From: Lasiosphaeris hirsuta
Taxonomy: Eukaryota; Ascomycota; Sordariomycetes; Sordariales; Lasiosphaeriaceae
Direction: 5' to 3'
DNA length: 64,000 nt
NCBI GenBank assembly: GCA_030549175.1
Contig: JAUKUA010000001.1
Location: forward strand, 6,944,001-7,008,000
Below, in pieces: positions 45,472 through 57,096 of this stretch. The stretch's first letter is position 1; each line of letters begins with the position of its first letter. The notes under the pieces were generated by a model, which worked only from the letters and a program-made list of their open reading frames with translations, was not told where the DNA came from and did not search any database. The position numbers were made by a program, and so were the translations under genes.

Positions 45472-48400
45472 ATGTCTTCGACTTACACGCTATATCCGTC
45501 GTCCGTCGCCGACTCTACAACCCGGCGAGACTGGACGAACGAACCCCGCAGCTTTCCGCCGCACGACAGCCAGCACCACATCCAGCCCACCACACCCGGC
45601 TCCGGCGCTCACCTGTCGGCCTTCTCTCCCCAGCTTCGCCTCCGGAGTAGCTCATCGTCGCCCGCCCTCAACACACATACGCCTGCCGACTCCTCTACTC
45701 TCAGCATCAACTACCAATCCAGCGAGTTCAGCGAGTCCGAGGACCCGTTCTTTGGCGTCAACTTTGGTGCGCTCGACGGCGGGTCGCCTACTTTCCTCGA
45801 TGACCAGTATCCTCAGCTCACAAACGATGCGCAACTGATTGACCCTCTCAACGCCATCGATTTTATTGACCCTATTGAGCCTATCAACCCCATCGAGCCC
45901 GTCGAGTCCATCAATCTCCCAGCACCCCAGAGGACACTTGACAGCACACCTCAGCTGCCCCAGGATGACGGGTACTTCCCGCTAAGCCCTGACAAGACAC
46001 CATCATTGCATACCACCTCACCCAGCGGCGGGAGGAAGGGAGACCGCGCCAGGTTTCCCCAACTATCCCACCACCCTGTTGCGACTCAGCTCCCCACTCT
46101 CGCGACGCAGCCCTCACTAGAAAGTGAGCAATCCGGATATCAATTCACTCCGGAGACTAGCGGTAGCGGGCGTTCCAGCGACGACGGCCTCGCGCCTGCG
46201 GCAGCTATAATGTCTGCTCAGAGCCCCCGACTCACTATCTCCATGTGGGGAAGAGACGGCGCCTCAGTTCCGTACCCGTTGGACACGGACCACCATCAGG
46301 GGAGCTTTGTTGACACCACGCAGAACGTCCCTGACTATCGGCGCCAGAGTCGTGATATCTCAGCTTCCTCCGGGATACGTGATGGTACGGGTCGCTGGAT
46401 TCCGGATCAGACCACGGGCCAGAGCGGGCTGGATCCAGAGAACCGCCCCCCTACCGAAGTTCCCAGTATGAATGAGCTTGCCGCCAAGCGGACGGTCGAT
46501 GAGCGGAATCAAGAAGTGGACGATTGGGTTACCAGACATGGAACACCGTCTATTGTGCCTGTCTCCCCGGCCAAGCACGGCTCTCCTATTCCAGAGCAGC
46601 CTGCTCCGAAGCCTAATGATGTGGATGAAAACCTTCCCCGGCGGGAAATCGAATTTGGCGCGGAAACTGAAAATAACATGGTGTCTGGTCAATTGTACTT
46701 CACCGGAACTGGGGGCGAGCTCACGGAAGAAGACGTGGAGCTCATTCGACAGAATCGAAACTGGGGCGATGCGCCCCTATTCCCTAACATCTTGTTTTCC
46801 GACAACCCTTCCAGCCGCCGCCAGCCAGTGAGCTCTCAGGCTGCGATTGAGAAGTTCAACAATATGTGCAAAGACAATGACTCGATCGTGTCAAGAGCAG
46901 CTACGTGGGGGACGCGACGCCGCAGCATGCCCAGCATTGCCGACTTTGAAGGAATCACCAGTGGTAACTTTCTGAAAAAGCTCTCCTTGAGCCGGGGAGA
47001 CACTCGACGGCCAAGTATCTTACAGGAGATCCGAGGCCTCGTCAATAAGAAACCGAACACTCCGGTCAACAAACGAGTCCGTTCTGACAACGATGAAGTG
47101 GGCTCTATTGGAACAAATTCTTCCGGAGACCAAAATCGTAGAGAGCCCAATCTTGCTCCGCCTACTCGCACGCCAAGTTGGAATAAGAAACAAGGTGTGC
47201 CGAGCATCAACACGGCGCTTTTCGCCATGGGGAATGGGATGGCCTCTATCGGCACAACCCATGCCCGTAGCGGTTCCGTCAGCGCATCGGCTACGCCGAA
47301 GAGCCCGAGCGGTTTCTCCCTCAGCGTGAAGAAGCCCCTAAACCGGATACGCAGCAAGTCGGACCTCACCAAAACCCAGACCTCTAGCCTTGCCGACATG
47401 TGGAGGAAAAATGGCGGCCCTCCTGTTGCATCTTTGGCCAATCACACCTCGAGTGTTGCGGATGCTGATGAGGACGACGATGACGATGACGAGCTTTATG
47501 AAGACGCGGAAATGAAGACCGAGGCCAACAAAATATTTGACGACATCACGCCAAACTTTGAGGGCTTCAAGCAGCATATCCTGAAGCTGAATCATATGCT
47601 CGCCACTACAAACACATATCTAGTCGACCGCATCGCGCATCAGCAAAGCGTTCGGTATAAGAGTCTCCTCAACGCCAGAGTAAAGCATCTTCAGTGCACC
47701 GCAGTCAACAACTGCTCGTGTGGTCCCCTGTGTATCGATCTTGGAGGCAGCGCGAATATCCTCGACCCGAAGAACGACCGTGGCATTGACCCCCTCTCTG
47801 CAAGATACGATGGCTCCGACGGAGACATTACGCCGCTGGAAGGCCCTGGGGTGATCAGTCAAGAGAGCTTCCCTCCAGACATTCCCATGCCGCCAGCGAC
47901 CATTTTACCCGCAGAATTCGAATGTCAGCTGTGTTTCCAAGCGAAGAAGTTCCAAAAGCCGTCAGACTGGACCAAGCACGTGCATGAGGATGTGCAGCCC
48001 TTCACATGCACGTGGGATCGTTGCAGGGACCCGAAAATCTTCAAGAGAAAGGCGGATTGGGTGCGTCACGAAAACGAGGGTCATCGCCATCTCGAGTGGT
48101 GGGACTGCGATGTCGAGGACTGTCGCCATGTGTGTTATCGCCGAGACAACTTCCTACAGCATCTTGTTCGCGAGCACAAGTACCCCGAGCCAAAGGTGAA
48201 GACCAAGGCTGCCATTAAGCGCGCCGGTGGAATGGACCCGACTTGGCAAAAGGTGGAACAGTGCCACATGGAGACGCGCGATATGCCTCACGCCGAGTCC
48301 TGCCGGTTTTGCGGGAAGTCATTCCCGACCTGGAAGAAGCTGACGGTCCATCTGGCGAAACACATGGAACAGATCAGCTTACCAGTCCTCAAGCTGGTGG

Positions 48401-49047
48401 CGCGAAAGGATCTCGAAGCCGACACTATCATCAGTCCCGTCCAGGAACCGCCCCCTCGAACCTTCCCAGCCAGCTTCCCGAAATCCGAGCCTCAGTACGA
48501 TCCGTCCCCGACGGTCGCCCAACTACCCATGAGCCGAGGTGGTAGCCACATCATGTACCCGACCACACCTCAGCAACAACAGCAGCCGCAGCATGCCTTT
48601 ATGTATCCCATCGTCCCTCCCAACTACCAAACACCCATCTATGGCAACAATTTTGCCGACATGTCACCGACTATGGGTCAAGCCATGGGCCAAAACCTCG
48701 GTCATAATATGGGGCAGAACATGGGACAGGCACCGCTGAATATTCAGACATCTAACCATGCTGTCAGTCATGGGTTTACCAGCCTCAATATCCCAGCGTT
48801 CACTGGCGGCATGCCAGTGACGTCGGGTGGCTACATGTCAACGCCTCAATATATATCGGTGACACCGGACGTCGAACAGCAGTTTGCCATGAATCCGCTC
48901 GGGCTTCAGGATGCCAACGTCAATGTGTACAGCAACAACATGATGGATCCGCATAGCGCCGGAGGCGATCAATACACGCCGCAGGGCTCCGTGTCGCCGT
49001 ATGCGCACTCACCGCATCAGCCACAGGGGCAATTCTATGGCCAGTAG
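45472..49047 (+). CDS. Large C2H2 zinc-finger protein, probable regulator
   Basis: A single-exon gene of 1191 residues with the ATG at 45472. The first 800 residues are Ser/Pro/Gln-rich and probably disordered; they include a DP/EP repeat (residues about 122-148, IDFIDPIEPINPIEPVE) and an acidic run near residue 665. Zinc-finger segments lie between about residues 818 and 965: CQLCFQAKKF..H, CTWDRCRD..H, CDVEDCRHVC..H, and a last classical finger CRFCGKSFPTWKKLTVHLAKH (from C944). The first fingers have long, irregular C-C spacing. The tail is Gln/Pro/Met-rich with a repeated GQ-(N/A)-MG pattern (about residues 1067-1085). This layout is common in large filamentous-fungal C2H2 proteins. DNA binding is likely but not proven; I do not recognise a named gene. 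Confidence 0.88.
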   Translation: MSSTYTLYPSSVADSTTRRDWTNEPRSFPPHDSQHHIQPTTPGSGAHLSAFSPQLRLRSSSSSPALNTHTPADSSTLSINYQSSEFSESEDPFFGVNFGALDGGSPTFLDDQYPQLTNDAQLIDPLNAIDFIDPIEPINPIEPVESINLPAPQRTLDSTPQLPQDDGYFPLSPDKTPSLHTTSPSGGRKGDRARFPQLSHHPVATQLPTLATQPSLESEQSGYQFTPETSGSGRSSDDGLAPAAAIMSAQSPRLTISMWGRDGASVPYPLDTDHHQGSFVDTTQNVPDYRRQSRDISASSGIRDGTGRWIPDQTTGQSGLDPENRPPTEVPSMNELAAKRTVDERNQEVDDWVTRHGTPSIVPVSPAKHGSPIPEQPAPKPNDVDENLPRREIEFGAETENNMVSGQLYFTGTGGELTEEDVELIRQNRNWGDAPLFPNILFSDNPSSRRQPVSSQAAIEKFNNMCKDNDSIVSRAATWGTRRRSMPSIADFEGITSGNFLKKLSLSRGDTRRPSILQEIRGLVNKKPNTPVNKRVRSDNDEVGSIGTNSSGDQNRREPNLAPPTRTPSWNKKQGVPSINTALFAMGNGMASIGTTHARSGSVSASATPKSPSGFSLSVKKPLNRIRSKSDLTKTQTSSLADMWRKNGGPPVASLANHTSSVADADEDDDDDDELYEDAEMKTEANKIFDDITPNFEGFKQHILKLNHMLATTNTYLVDRIAHQQSVRYKSLLNARVKHLQCTAVNNCSCGPLCIDLGGSANILDPKNDRGIDPLSARYDGSDGDITPLEGPGVISQESFPPDIPMPPATILPAEFECQLCFQAKKFQKPSDWTKHVHEDVQPFTCTWDRCRDPKIFKRKADWVRHENEGHRHLEWWDCDVEDCRHVCYRRDNFLQHLVREHKYPEPKVKTKAAIKRAGGMDPTWQKVEQCHMETRDMPHAESCRFCGKSFPTWKKLTVHLAKHMEQISLPVLKLVARKDLEADTIISPVQEPPPRTFPASFPKSEPQYDPSPTVAQLPMSRGGSHIMYPTTPQQQQQPQHAFMYPIVPPNYQTPIYGNNFADMSPTMGQAMGQNLGHNMGQNMGQAPLNIQTSNHAVSHGFTSLNIPAFTGGMPVTSGGYMSTPQYISVTPDVEQQFAMNPLGLQDANVNVYSNNMMDPHSAGGDQYTPQGSVSPYAHSPHQPQGQFYGQ

Positions 49048-49751
49048 CCTGGAACGGGAGGCTGATTCGGCGGTGATATAAACCTGGATATTTCTTCTCG
49101 GCAGTTGAGAGGCGTTTGATACCCGATTTTCTAATCCAAAACTTGGAGATTTGGTTGTTTAGTCGGTCGGGTGGCAAAAATTTGCTTCCTCGTGACAATT
49201 ATACCCACGTATATACACTTCTATTTTTTCTGTTTTCCTTTGCCTGGGGCTTCAATCGGTCGTTGATTGGGATGGAATTGACAGGGCCGGAAGGCGCAAA
49301 TAAACTCACGCGGCGTTTTACAACTGTTGTTTTCTTTGCTTCTGCCGTTTTCCGACGGTGGTGCATGGAGTTGAGATCCTACCCCCTCCTTTTTGCTTTC
49401 GTTCAAGCCTCGTGGCTTTTTATAAAGAGGTTATGGACTTGTTTTTTTTCTCTTTCTTTCTAGGATATGAGACGAAGATATGAACCAAATACGGAAGTGG
49501 GCGCTAGGGTTCACAATGGTCTCGGGATGGGGGTGTCTTTTGATGGAATGGGATGGCTGCCCAGTTAGGGCCAAGTGACAACGAAGTAGGGACTGAATAG
49601 AAATGGTTGGTTTTTGTTTATTTGCTTGTTTGTGCGATGCTTTCGGTTGAGAATGATCCCTCTTTTTGCTCTCCACCCGGCGGAGTGTGAAGCCGCCTCG
49701 TCTTGAGCTAGACTCCACGCAGAGGTAGGTCTCTGTGAACAAGTTCAATAA
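49048..49751. other. 3' flank of the C2H2 gene
   Basis: About 700 bp, T-rich, probably 3' untranslated sequence followed by spacer up to the tRNA gene. Confidence 0.5.
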
Positions 49752-49833
49752 GCGCCCCTGGTTTAGTGATAATCCATCGATGCCATAAAACAGCAACATC
49801 GATGGGCCCCGCGTTCGATTCGCGGCTGGCGCA
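49752..49833 (+). tRNA. tRNA-Gly(GCC)-like gene with a 13-nt intron
   Basis: The 82-nt segment matches fungal tRNA-Gly(GCC) in layout: TGGTTTAGTG D-arm start, anticodon stem CATCG/CGATG, anticodon GCC, and a perfect T arm (CCGCG, TTCGATT, CGCGG). The anticodon loop is split after the base following the anticodon by 13 nt, the canonical intron site. Two oddities weaken it: the acceptor stem GCGCCCC / CTGGCGC has mismatches at its last two pairs, and the D loop has GA where GG is conserved. A T-run follows within about 35 nt. It may be a diverged copy or a pseudogene. Confidence 0.7.
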
Positions 49834-52372
49834 TGAGAATTTACTCTTCTGGTGGATTGTTTGCTTTTGTTTGCTCTGTTTCGCTCTGGTTTGTGATTTT
49901 TGCAAGGGGCATTGGCCGCCGCCTGAATGCATGACGGTAATGGGACGGCGACCCGGCTTGCCGGTCGTCGGCGTGGTTGGCAGGAATGGGCAGGGTTGGG
50001 CCCTGTTGAGTGTTTTTGTTTTCTTCCGGTTTTGGGTATTCATGTGATAACGGGGGGATGTGGTGCTGTGATATGGTACACAGACTAATTTGTGATACTA
50101 TGATGGGAGATCATCTTGAGGTGGGGGAAGGAGGATTACGGCTTCGCTTAGGTGGGAGGGGTTGTGGTATTAGCATTTGTCAATTGTGAGGATCTACGGA
50201 TTCTTTCGTTGTTGCGGGCTTGGGTAATTGTGATGCTATCACGGCGAGTGGACCCCGCCGGGTAGGAGAAGTGAAGATACCCAGGAATGAATGACGGATA
50301 GCCTGGTGCGTGAGGGGCCGGACAGATTTCTATATAGCCGATGTTTTTTAAGGTTAATGAAGGACTGCTATGAAGGAGAAGGTTTGCTGGTAGCGGAGGT
50401 GAATCTGTCACTCTCATGGAGGGAAGGGTGGGCTTTTGTGCATAACGCATGGCGGCCGGGCACGGGGCAATGGAGATCTTTTGACCCTTCGAACGGGATG
50501 GTAGATATTAGGTAGGCGAGCAGTGGGAGATGGGATTTACGTTAGCTTTGAGATGATGGGGAGAGTTTTGAGGAAGTCTTCAATCTGACATTGAGATGGT
50601 AAATGCATTGTGTAAGTGACTCTACTCGGCGACGAGGTGTGTAAGTGGCCGGCAGGAAGTCGATGCTGTCAGCGAGACCAAAGAGATGGGAATCTTCGAT
50701 GGCGGTTCGAGAAACAGCTTGATAGATTGAGAGGAGGGAGACTTCAGGGCGGAAGCCGAAAAAAGCACACGTTCCCGTGTAAGGTCCCTGCGGCTGGGTC
50801 TTTGGCTCGCGCATGAACCTGACGCACTTTGTGCCTCGCGATCTCGACCGGGGGGTCACATCCACTGGCCTGGTCCGGAGATGTGTGCGTGTGTGAACGC
50901 AGGGGAGGAGGGGTTTTCAAAACAAGAGCACAGAGCTAGCGTGATGTAGGTAGGTCGTACGCTGAGAGTTGAGAGATCTCGTCTTTCTTCTCGTTGCCCC
51001 CAGTTGATCGGGAATCAGAAATCCTGCGAGGTGACACAGAAGATGCAAGTTGGAGGCTGGTTTTTGGGTCCGGGGTTGGGTATACGGGTGCAAGCAGAAA
51101 TGACAGCTGTCTGAGAGGTATGCTATTGGGCCTGACGGTGACAACGAACCCCCACCTGTGAGTTCGTCAGAGGAAAAGAAAACAAGACCAAGACATCATG
51201 TCTTTGGTTTTTTTTTGTTGTTCGTCGAGTTTCATGTGGCAATGGACCGCCCAAGACAGATGTCTCCCGGTGGCGCCTTCGCTACGAGCCCTTTGAAAAG
51301 ACGGCAGGGAGCCAATGAGAGGCGGCGGAGAGGGAATGGTCTTGTCACAGAGCCGCCCAACCTGGCGGCCCCTAACCCCAGTGGCCCCCCCCCCCACTTT
51401 TCGCACTACCGTTTCAGATGGTCTCTGTTGGGAGGGCTTTCCTTGGCCGACATGCAACCCCTCGTAGCTCTTTTCCTGTGCTCGTTCTGGCTCGTCGCCT
51501 CCCGTGCCTCCCTCCCCTTGCATATACCAGCGACCGACTGGCTTTGGAAGATCGCTGCAGCCCCTGCTTTCTCGCGGGTTGCGCCACTGGCTGCTGCAGC
51601 ACGCTGTCGTCGATTCGCCAATTGGAGCCGGACACACTCGAATGCGGCCACGGGTCGATTCGATTCGGCGCTGCGCGGCGAGGGAGCCGAGGGGAGGCCA
51701 GGCGTCGTTCGGATGGCTCTCTGGTGGCGGCTCTCTGGTGGCCCTTGGAACGTTTCCTCGCCAGGGGAACCCCTCCCCTCTCACCCCCTCCGCCACGCGC
51801 TGCCACCGACTGACCGACTGGCATCGCCGTCACTGGCACACTGGCACCCCATCGAGTCCCGTTTCAGATACCCGCTGGGGGGGGGGGTGCCCTTTTACCT
51901 TGTCGTGCCCTCTCTTTCTGTCCGTCCTCTGCCTTTTCTAGTCACCCTTCTTTCGCTTCTCTTCGGGTGTTCCTTTTCTTCAACAGCTCGTAATCAGAGT
52001 TGATCTCGAGATTTGTTGGGAGGTGTTCGAGTGAACGGCAACTTGTTGCCTTCTTTTCCGTTCGTTCCAGGTTGATCCTCGGCCGTGTTCTTTCTTCATG
52101 ATTTGATTCTATTTACATTCGGCACTTAGCCCCTCGTTCTCATTGCCGACCGGATTCGAAGACTATTTTCCATGTCTTGAAGACCAACGTACATATCAAC
52201 GACTGGAACAAAAAAAAACCAAACTCACAGGAGGACTTATGAGGCGGTGATATTAGAAAGAGACAGGATAAACGCAGAATTGGGACAAGGGCTAAGTCAG
52301 CCCGGGGGAGGTCGATACCCACGTCATATTCAATCAACAGTTCCAAGACGGATATATTCGAGGGTGGACGGA
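49834..52372. other. Long upstream region of the FLC-type channel gene
   Basis: About 2.5 kb. Overlapping frames of up to 281 codons at 51158..52003 occur on both strands in a GC-rich segment and lack motifs. G11 lies at 51877..51887. The last 350 bp is probably the leader of the gene at 52373. Confidence 0.45.
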
Positions 52373-54608
52373 ATGGCGTTTCGAGGCTTCAACGCCCGTC
52401 TTTTGGGTGCGGCATTGGCTGGGTTGGCAATGGTCGAGGGTGTTATCGGCACAGATATCCTCCAAACCGATGGCTTCAGCACTTGCGCCACAAACGGTAC
52501 TCGGGCTGCCGTCTCGGTGCAGAGGGTCAAAATCAGCTACAACAACGACAACAAGACAGTCTCATTCGACGTGGCAGGGACGAGTACTCAGGTACAAAAT
52601 GTGACGGCGATGTTGAACGTCACGGCGTACGGCCAGCAGATATACTCCAACACATTCGATCCCTGTTCACCAGGGACTTTGGTGAAGCAGCTCTGTCCCG
52701 GTATGTTGTTCCAGTTATGAAACTCCTCAAGGCGCCTACTTACACTCGGTAGTTCCCGTCGGGACATTTGCTGCCAAGGGAACACAGGCCATTCCTGCCC
52801 AGTTCGCAGACTTGGTTCCCGCCATAGCATTCCAGATTCCCGATATTGCGGCCATGGCTACTCTGCAGCTTATCTCTAAAGATACGGGTGTCAAGGTTGC
52901 ATGCATTCAGTCCGCCGTGAACAACGGCAAGACAGCAAGTGTACCGGCAGTGTCCTACGTCGCTGCTGGTGTGGCCGGCGCGGCTTTGGTATTGACGGGT
53001 GTCTCGGCAGCGGGAGCCGCCTTTGCCGGAGGCAGTGCTGCCATCGGCGGGAGCACCACGGCCGGTGGTATGGGAACCATCAGCCCGAGTTTTACCGAGG
53101 TCTTTGGCTGGTTTCAGGGTATGGCTATGAATGGCATGATGTCGGTCAACTACCCTCCCGTTTACCGGAGCTTCGCCAAGAACTTTGGCTTCTCGACGGG
53201 TCTGGTTCCCTGGAATCAGCTGCAAACATCTATCGACAGCTTCCGCGCCGCCACCGGAGGCAACCTCACCAACATGAACGTAGGCTTTCTAAGGAATGCG
53301 ACCCTGGTCTACGCCGACGGATCGACAAGCACCATCAAGGTTCGGAGAGCCGTTGACGACTTTCTGGTCCTTGCTTCACGGCAAATCGAGACTAGCGTAA
53401 ACGCAACGGCAGAATCTGGCGGCGGTATGCAGTCTCCGGAGAGCATCCGCGTGGCTGTCTCGGGTATTCAGGCGTATGTGCAAGAGCTCAGCATCCCATC
53501 AGCAAACACATTCATGACTGTTCTCCTGGTCGTCGCCATTGCCATCGCCGCTATCGCGGTAGGCATCCTGCTCGTCAAGGTCATTTTGGAGTTCTGGGCT
53601 TTGTTCGGCAGTTTCCCAAAGGCGCTGACCGGCTTCCGCAAACACTACTGGGGCTCTATCGGGCGTGCAATTACTGCCCTGATTCTGCTGCTCTACGGTG
53701 TCTGGGTACTTTACTGCGTTTTCCAGTTCACCCAGGGCGACTCTTATGTTGCCAAGACGCTGGCTGGTGTTACGCTCGCTCTATTCACGGGCATCTTGGC
53801 CTTCTTCTCGTGGAAGATCTGGAGCACGGCGAACAGGCTGAAGAAGATGGAGGGTGATATCACCGGTCTCTACGAGGATAAGAGCATCTGGGTCAAGTAC
53901 AGCCTGTTCTACGAGTCTTATCGCAAGGACTACTGGTGGATCTTTGTGCCCACCATCGTCTACATGTTCGCCAAGGGCAGTTGTCTCGCCGCTGCTGATG
54001 GGCACGGTATGCTCCAGACCATCATCCAGCTGATCATTGAGGCCATCATGATGATTCTCCTCATCTGGAGCCGGCCGTACGAACACAAGTCAAGCAACGT
54101 CATCAACATCGTCATCCAGGTAGTCCGTGTGCTGTCTGTGGTTTGCATCCTGGTCTTTGTCGAGCAGTTTGGAATTGCTCAAACCACTCAGACCGTGACA
54201 GGTGTAGTCCTCATCGCCGTGCAGTCTGCTCTGACGGGTATCCTGGCCATTCTCATCGCGTGGAATGCCATCTCGGCATGCTGCAAGGAGAACCCACACC
54301 GTAAACGGCGCAAGGAGATGGGTATGTTGTCTTGCATCACTCAGTCAGTCCGTGATACTAATACCGCGACAGAGAAAACCCAACAGCGCGATACGCTCAC
54401 CTCCCTCGGCCCGCGCAACTCGCTCCTCATCGACCGCACTCAGACGGGGTCTTCAACCGAGACAGCCGACTCCTTTTCTATCGGCAAGACGGGCTATGGC
54501 GTCGACACTACGTCGTCCATGCCGCCCCTCCCGTCGACCTCGCCCGACCGCTTCTCGCCCGACCGCTTCTCGGGGGCAGCGACCCGGAGAAGGGTGCCAC
54601 AAACCTGA
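52373..54608 (+). CDS. FLC/TRP-like membrane channel (ML-like plus TRP domain), apparent C-terminal frameshift
   Basis: Three exons: 52373..52700, 52753..54321, 54373..54608 (710 residues in the literal frame). The start MAFRGFNARLLGAALAG opens a signal peptide. An ML-like lumenal/external domain (residues about 25-175) has paired cysteines (FSTCATNGT, DPCSPG, QLCP) and several N-glycosylation sites. A TRP-type membrane region of about eight or nine helices follows (MTVLLVVAIAIAAIAVGILL, ALILLLYGVWVLYCVFQF, YMFAKG, WSRPYEHKSSNVINIVIQ). Such proteins (yeast Flc1-3) affect ER flavin and calcium handling and cell-wall integrity. At 54572..54576 a run of five G ends the expected frame: the literal frame stops at 54608, while the +1-shifted frame continues to 54952 with a tail typical of the family (NPMFAARAANANGAAYRP). 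It may be a real mutation or a homopolymer error. Confidence 0.88.
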
Positions 54609-54952
54609 ATCCCATGTTTGCAGCCCGCGCGGCCAACGCGAACGGGGCCGCGTACCGGCCCATCACGCCCGGGACGCCGCTGGGGATGATGAGTAATAAT
54701 TTGAGCCGGGAGAACTTGTTGTCTCGGCCGCCGACGGGGGATATGAGGCAGCCGACTTTGCCGACTCTTGGATTGGGCGGCAGTGGGTTTGCGAATAGTT
54801 GGGGATACGGTGGAGGGTATGCACCACCGAGGCCGCCACCGCCGCAGTATGGCCAATTCCAGGGCACTGGGTATGGAGGTGGGCCTCAGGCTGAGTATGG
54901 GTTCCGAGGGGCATATCCTGGGCCCCCGCCGTCATCAAGGGGGGGTTACTGA
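54609..54952 (+). other. Out-of-frame continuation of the FLC-type protein tail
   Basis: An open frame continues the FLC-type C-terminal tail after the G-run frameshift: Pro/Gly-rich, with ITPGTPLGMMSNNLSREN and GYGGG segments, ending at a stop at 54952. It has no separate start that looks used. Confidence 0.65.
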
Positions 54953-55767
54953 GTGGTGGGGAGGGGGGTGTATTTCAATTCTTCTTATACCTGCATACAC
55001 GCATGAGGCGATGCGATTCCCTATATATATATATATATATATCCAAATGTATGATGATGGGAGAGGGTTGTCACATAGCAGGAGTTGTTGATTCGGGGGC
55101 TGGGAACTATATTGGGGCTGTATTACAGGCGTGGAGAGAATTGGATCCGTGGGCAACCCAGATGGGAAGGGATGGTTGGTGGATGTGTACCAGTACATTA
55201 ACTACATCGGTAATCCAAAAGATACCTTATTAGTGCAAATGATGGCAAAATAAACATTCCAAGGTAAAATATAGACGACTTGTCTCGGGTTTCTATAGTG
55301 CTCTTAGGCAGTGAGGATGACAGTGTGATATTGCGGATCTACACGGTGCACCTACCGTCTGCACAAGCGTGAAAAAGCGGAAAGCACAGTGCGAGCGCGC
55401 TGAGCAAGTGGCCCAATGACTTCACTTCACCTCGCCCGATCAATCACAACACCTCTTCTAGTGTCCTTTCTTCATCGCTAGATAACCACTCTATGCAATC
55501 TACCACTTATCCAAGCACCGGCACTGCTACTATTCCCCTAATCAGTCTAAGCTGGAATTTTTACGTCTGTCAACTCCAGCTATAACACAGTGGAGACAAA
55601 ACAGTAAATCTCTCTCCTTCTGACCTGAGAAGGAAGAAGAGCGTCGGGAATGGACAGACTGAGTCGGTTTACATAGAGATTGAAACTCTTCCCCCGGCTA
55701 GCCGGTGCGGTGCGCAAACGGCAGACGGGACTCATCGACTTGGGACCACACACGCCCCAAGCCAGCG
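54953..55767. other. Intergenic region with a TA microsatellite
   Basis: About 815 bp between the FLC-type gene and PPE1. A (TA)n run at 55022..55042 lies near the start. No gene is supported. Confidence 0.55.
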
Positions 55768-57096
55768 ATGAGCGATCTCCAGAAACGGTGGGCCAAGGCA
55801 AAAATCAACGCCATGGCCGAGTTCAACGAGCTCGACGAGGAGGAAGAGGCCCAATCCCCGGCCCCCGGCCCGACTCTGCCTGGCGGCTTCGCCGGCCACG
55901 GCACCTTCGCCTTCATGGCCGAGCTGGCCGAGAACCCGCACCACGACGACGACTCATCCTCCGCCTCGTCGTCCTCGGTTTCCTCCACCGGCACCGTGAT
56001 CCCATCCCCCGGCCGCGCCCTGTTCGCGCGCCCGCAGGACGTCCCCGGGGGCGGCCGCTCGCTGGACCCGATCCCGTGGACGACGTACTTTGAGCGTGAG
56101 CTGTTCCTGCCCAGCGCGTCCGACGCGGGCCTGACACACCACGCGTACCTAACGTCGCCGGTCGGCAAGGGCCCGCTGTTTGTGACGCACCACGGCGCCG
56201 GGTCGTCGGGGCTGTCGTTCGCGCTGCTCTCGGCCGAGATTCGCAAGCGCCTGCCCACGGCCGGCATCCTCTCGCCCGACGCGCGCGGCCACGGCGCCAC
56301 CGCCACCGCCGCCGAGGACGCCGTCGACCTCAGCCTGCCGACGCTGGCGGCCGACCTAGCGGGCGTCATCCGCCTCGCAGCCCGCCAGATGGGCTGGGAC
56401 GGGCTCCCGCCCGTCGTGCTCGTCGGCCACTCGCTCGGCGGCGCCGTCGTCACCGACGTCGCCATGAGCGGCGCGCTCGGCCCCGCGCTGCTAGGCTACG
56501 CCGTGCTGGATGTCGTCGAGGGCAGCGCTATGGACGCGCTGCAGAGCATGCACAAGTACCTGTCGACGCGGCCCGTCGGGTTCGCCACGCTGAGGGACGG
56601 CATCGATTGGCATGTCAGGTCTAGGACGGTGCGGAGCTCAGTCTCGGCGAGGACGAGCGTCCCCGGGTTGTTGGTGGAGAAGGGGGAGGCGGGGCCGAGG
56701 CTGTGGAGGTGGCGGACGGATCTGGCGGCGACGCAGTCGTTTTGGGAGGGCTGGTTCGTTGGCCTGAGTAAGAAGTTTCTCGGGGCGAAGGGTGGGAAGT
56801 TGTTGTTGCTGGCTGGGACGGATCGGTTGGATACTGAGTTGACGATTGGGCAAATGCAGGGTTGGTGCCTTCTTTTTTTCCCCGTAAAATTTGTCGTGTG
56901 GTCGCTGGGTTTGCTGACACTCCTCACAGGGAAATATGCGCTCCAGGTCTTTCCTGAGGCTGGGCACTTCATCCACGAGGACTTGCCCGAGAAGACGGCC
57001 ATTTCCCTCGTCGACTTCTACCGGAGGAATGACAGGAGCGCCTTGGTGTTGCCGCCCAAGGTGTCGGAGCTGCTGGCGCAGGGGAAGAGAGTCTAG
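55768..57096 (+). CDS. PPE1: Protein phosphatase methylesterase 1
   Basis: Two exons: 55768..56860 and 56930..57096 (419 residues). The 69-bp intron is stop-free and in phase, so it could be misread as coding; removal gives MQGKYALQVFPEAGH. The start is MSDLQKRWAKAKINAM (ATG at 55768). The enzyme removes the C-terminal methyl ester from the PP2A catalytic subunit. The alpha/beta-hydrolase core is clear: THHGAGSSGLSF, SPDARGHGAT, nucleophile in GHSLGG (S222), LVLLDV-type segment (YAVLDVVEGSAM) and catalytic His in GHFIHED (H377). The N-terminus carries an acidic Ser-rich insert. Confidence 0.94.
   Translation: MSDLQKRWAKAKINAMAEFNELDEEEEAQSPAPGPTLPGGFAGHGTFAFMAELAENPHHDDDSSSASSSSVSSTGTVIPSPGRALFARPQDVPGGGRSLDPIPWTTYFERELFLPSASDAGLTHHAYLTSPVGKGPLFVTHHGAGSSGLSFALLSAEIRKRLPTAGILSPDARGHGATATAAEDAVDLSLPTLAADLAGVIRLAARQMGWDGLPPVVLVGHSLGGAVVTDVAMSGALGPALLGYAVLDVVEGSAMDALQSMHKYLSTRPVGFATLRDGIDWHVRSRTVRSSVSARTSVPGLLVEKGEAGPRLWRWRTDLAATQSFWEGWFVGLSKKFLGAKGGKLLLLAGTDRLDTELTIGQMQGWCLLFFPVKFVVWSLGLLTLLTGKYALQVFPEAGHFIHEDLPEKTAISLVDFYRRNDRSALVLPPKVSELLAQGKRV

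Noticed and set aside
51158..52003. 281-codon plus-strand open frame and overlapping minus-strand frames
   Set aside because: Open on both strands at once, low complexity, directly upstream of the FLC-type gene; likely leader or promoter DNA.
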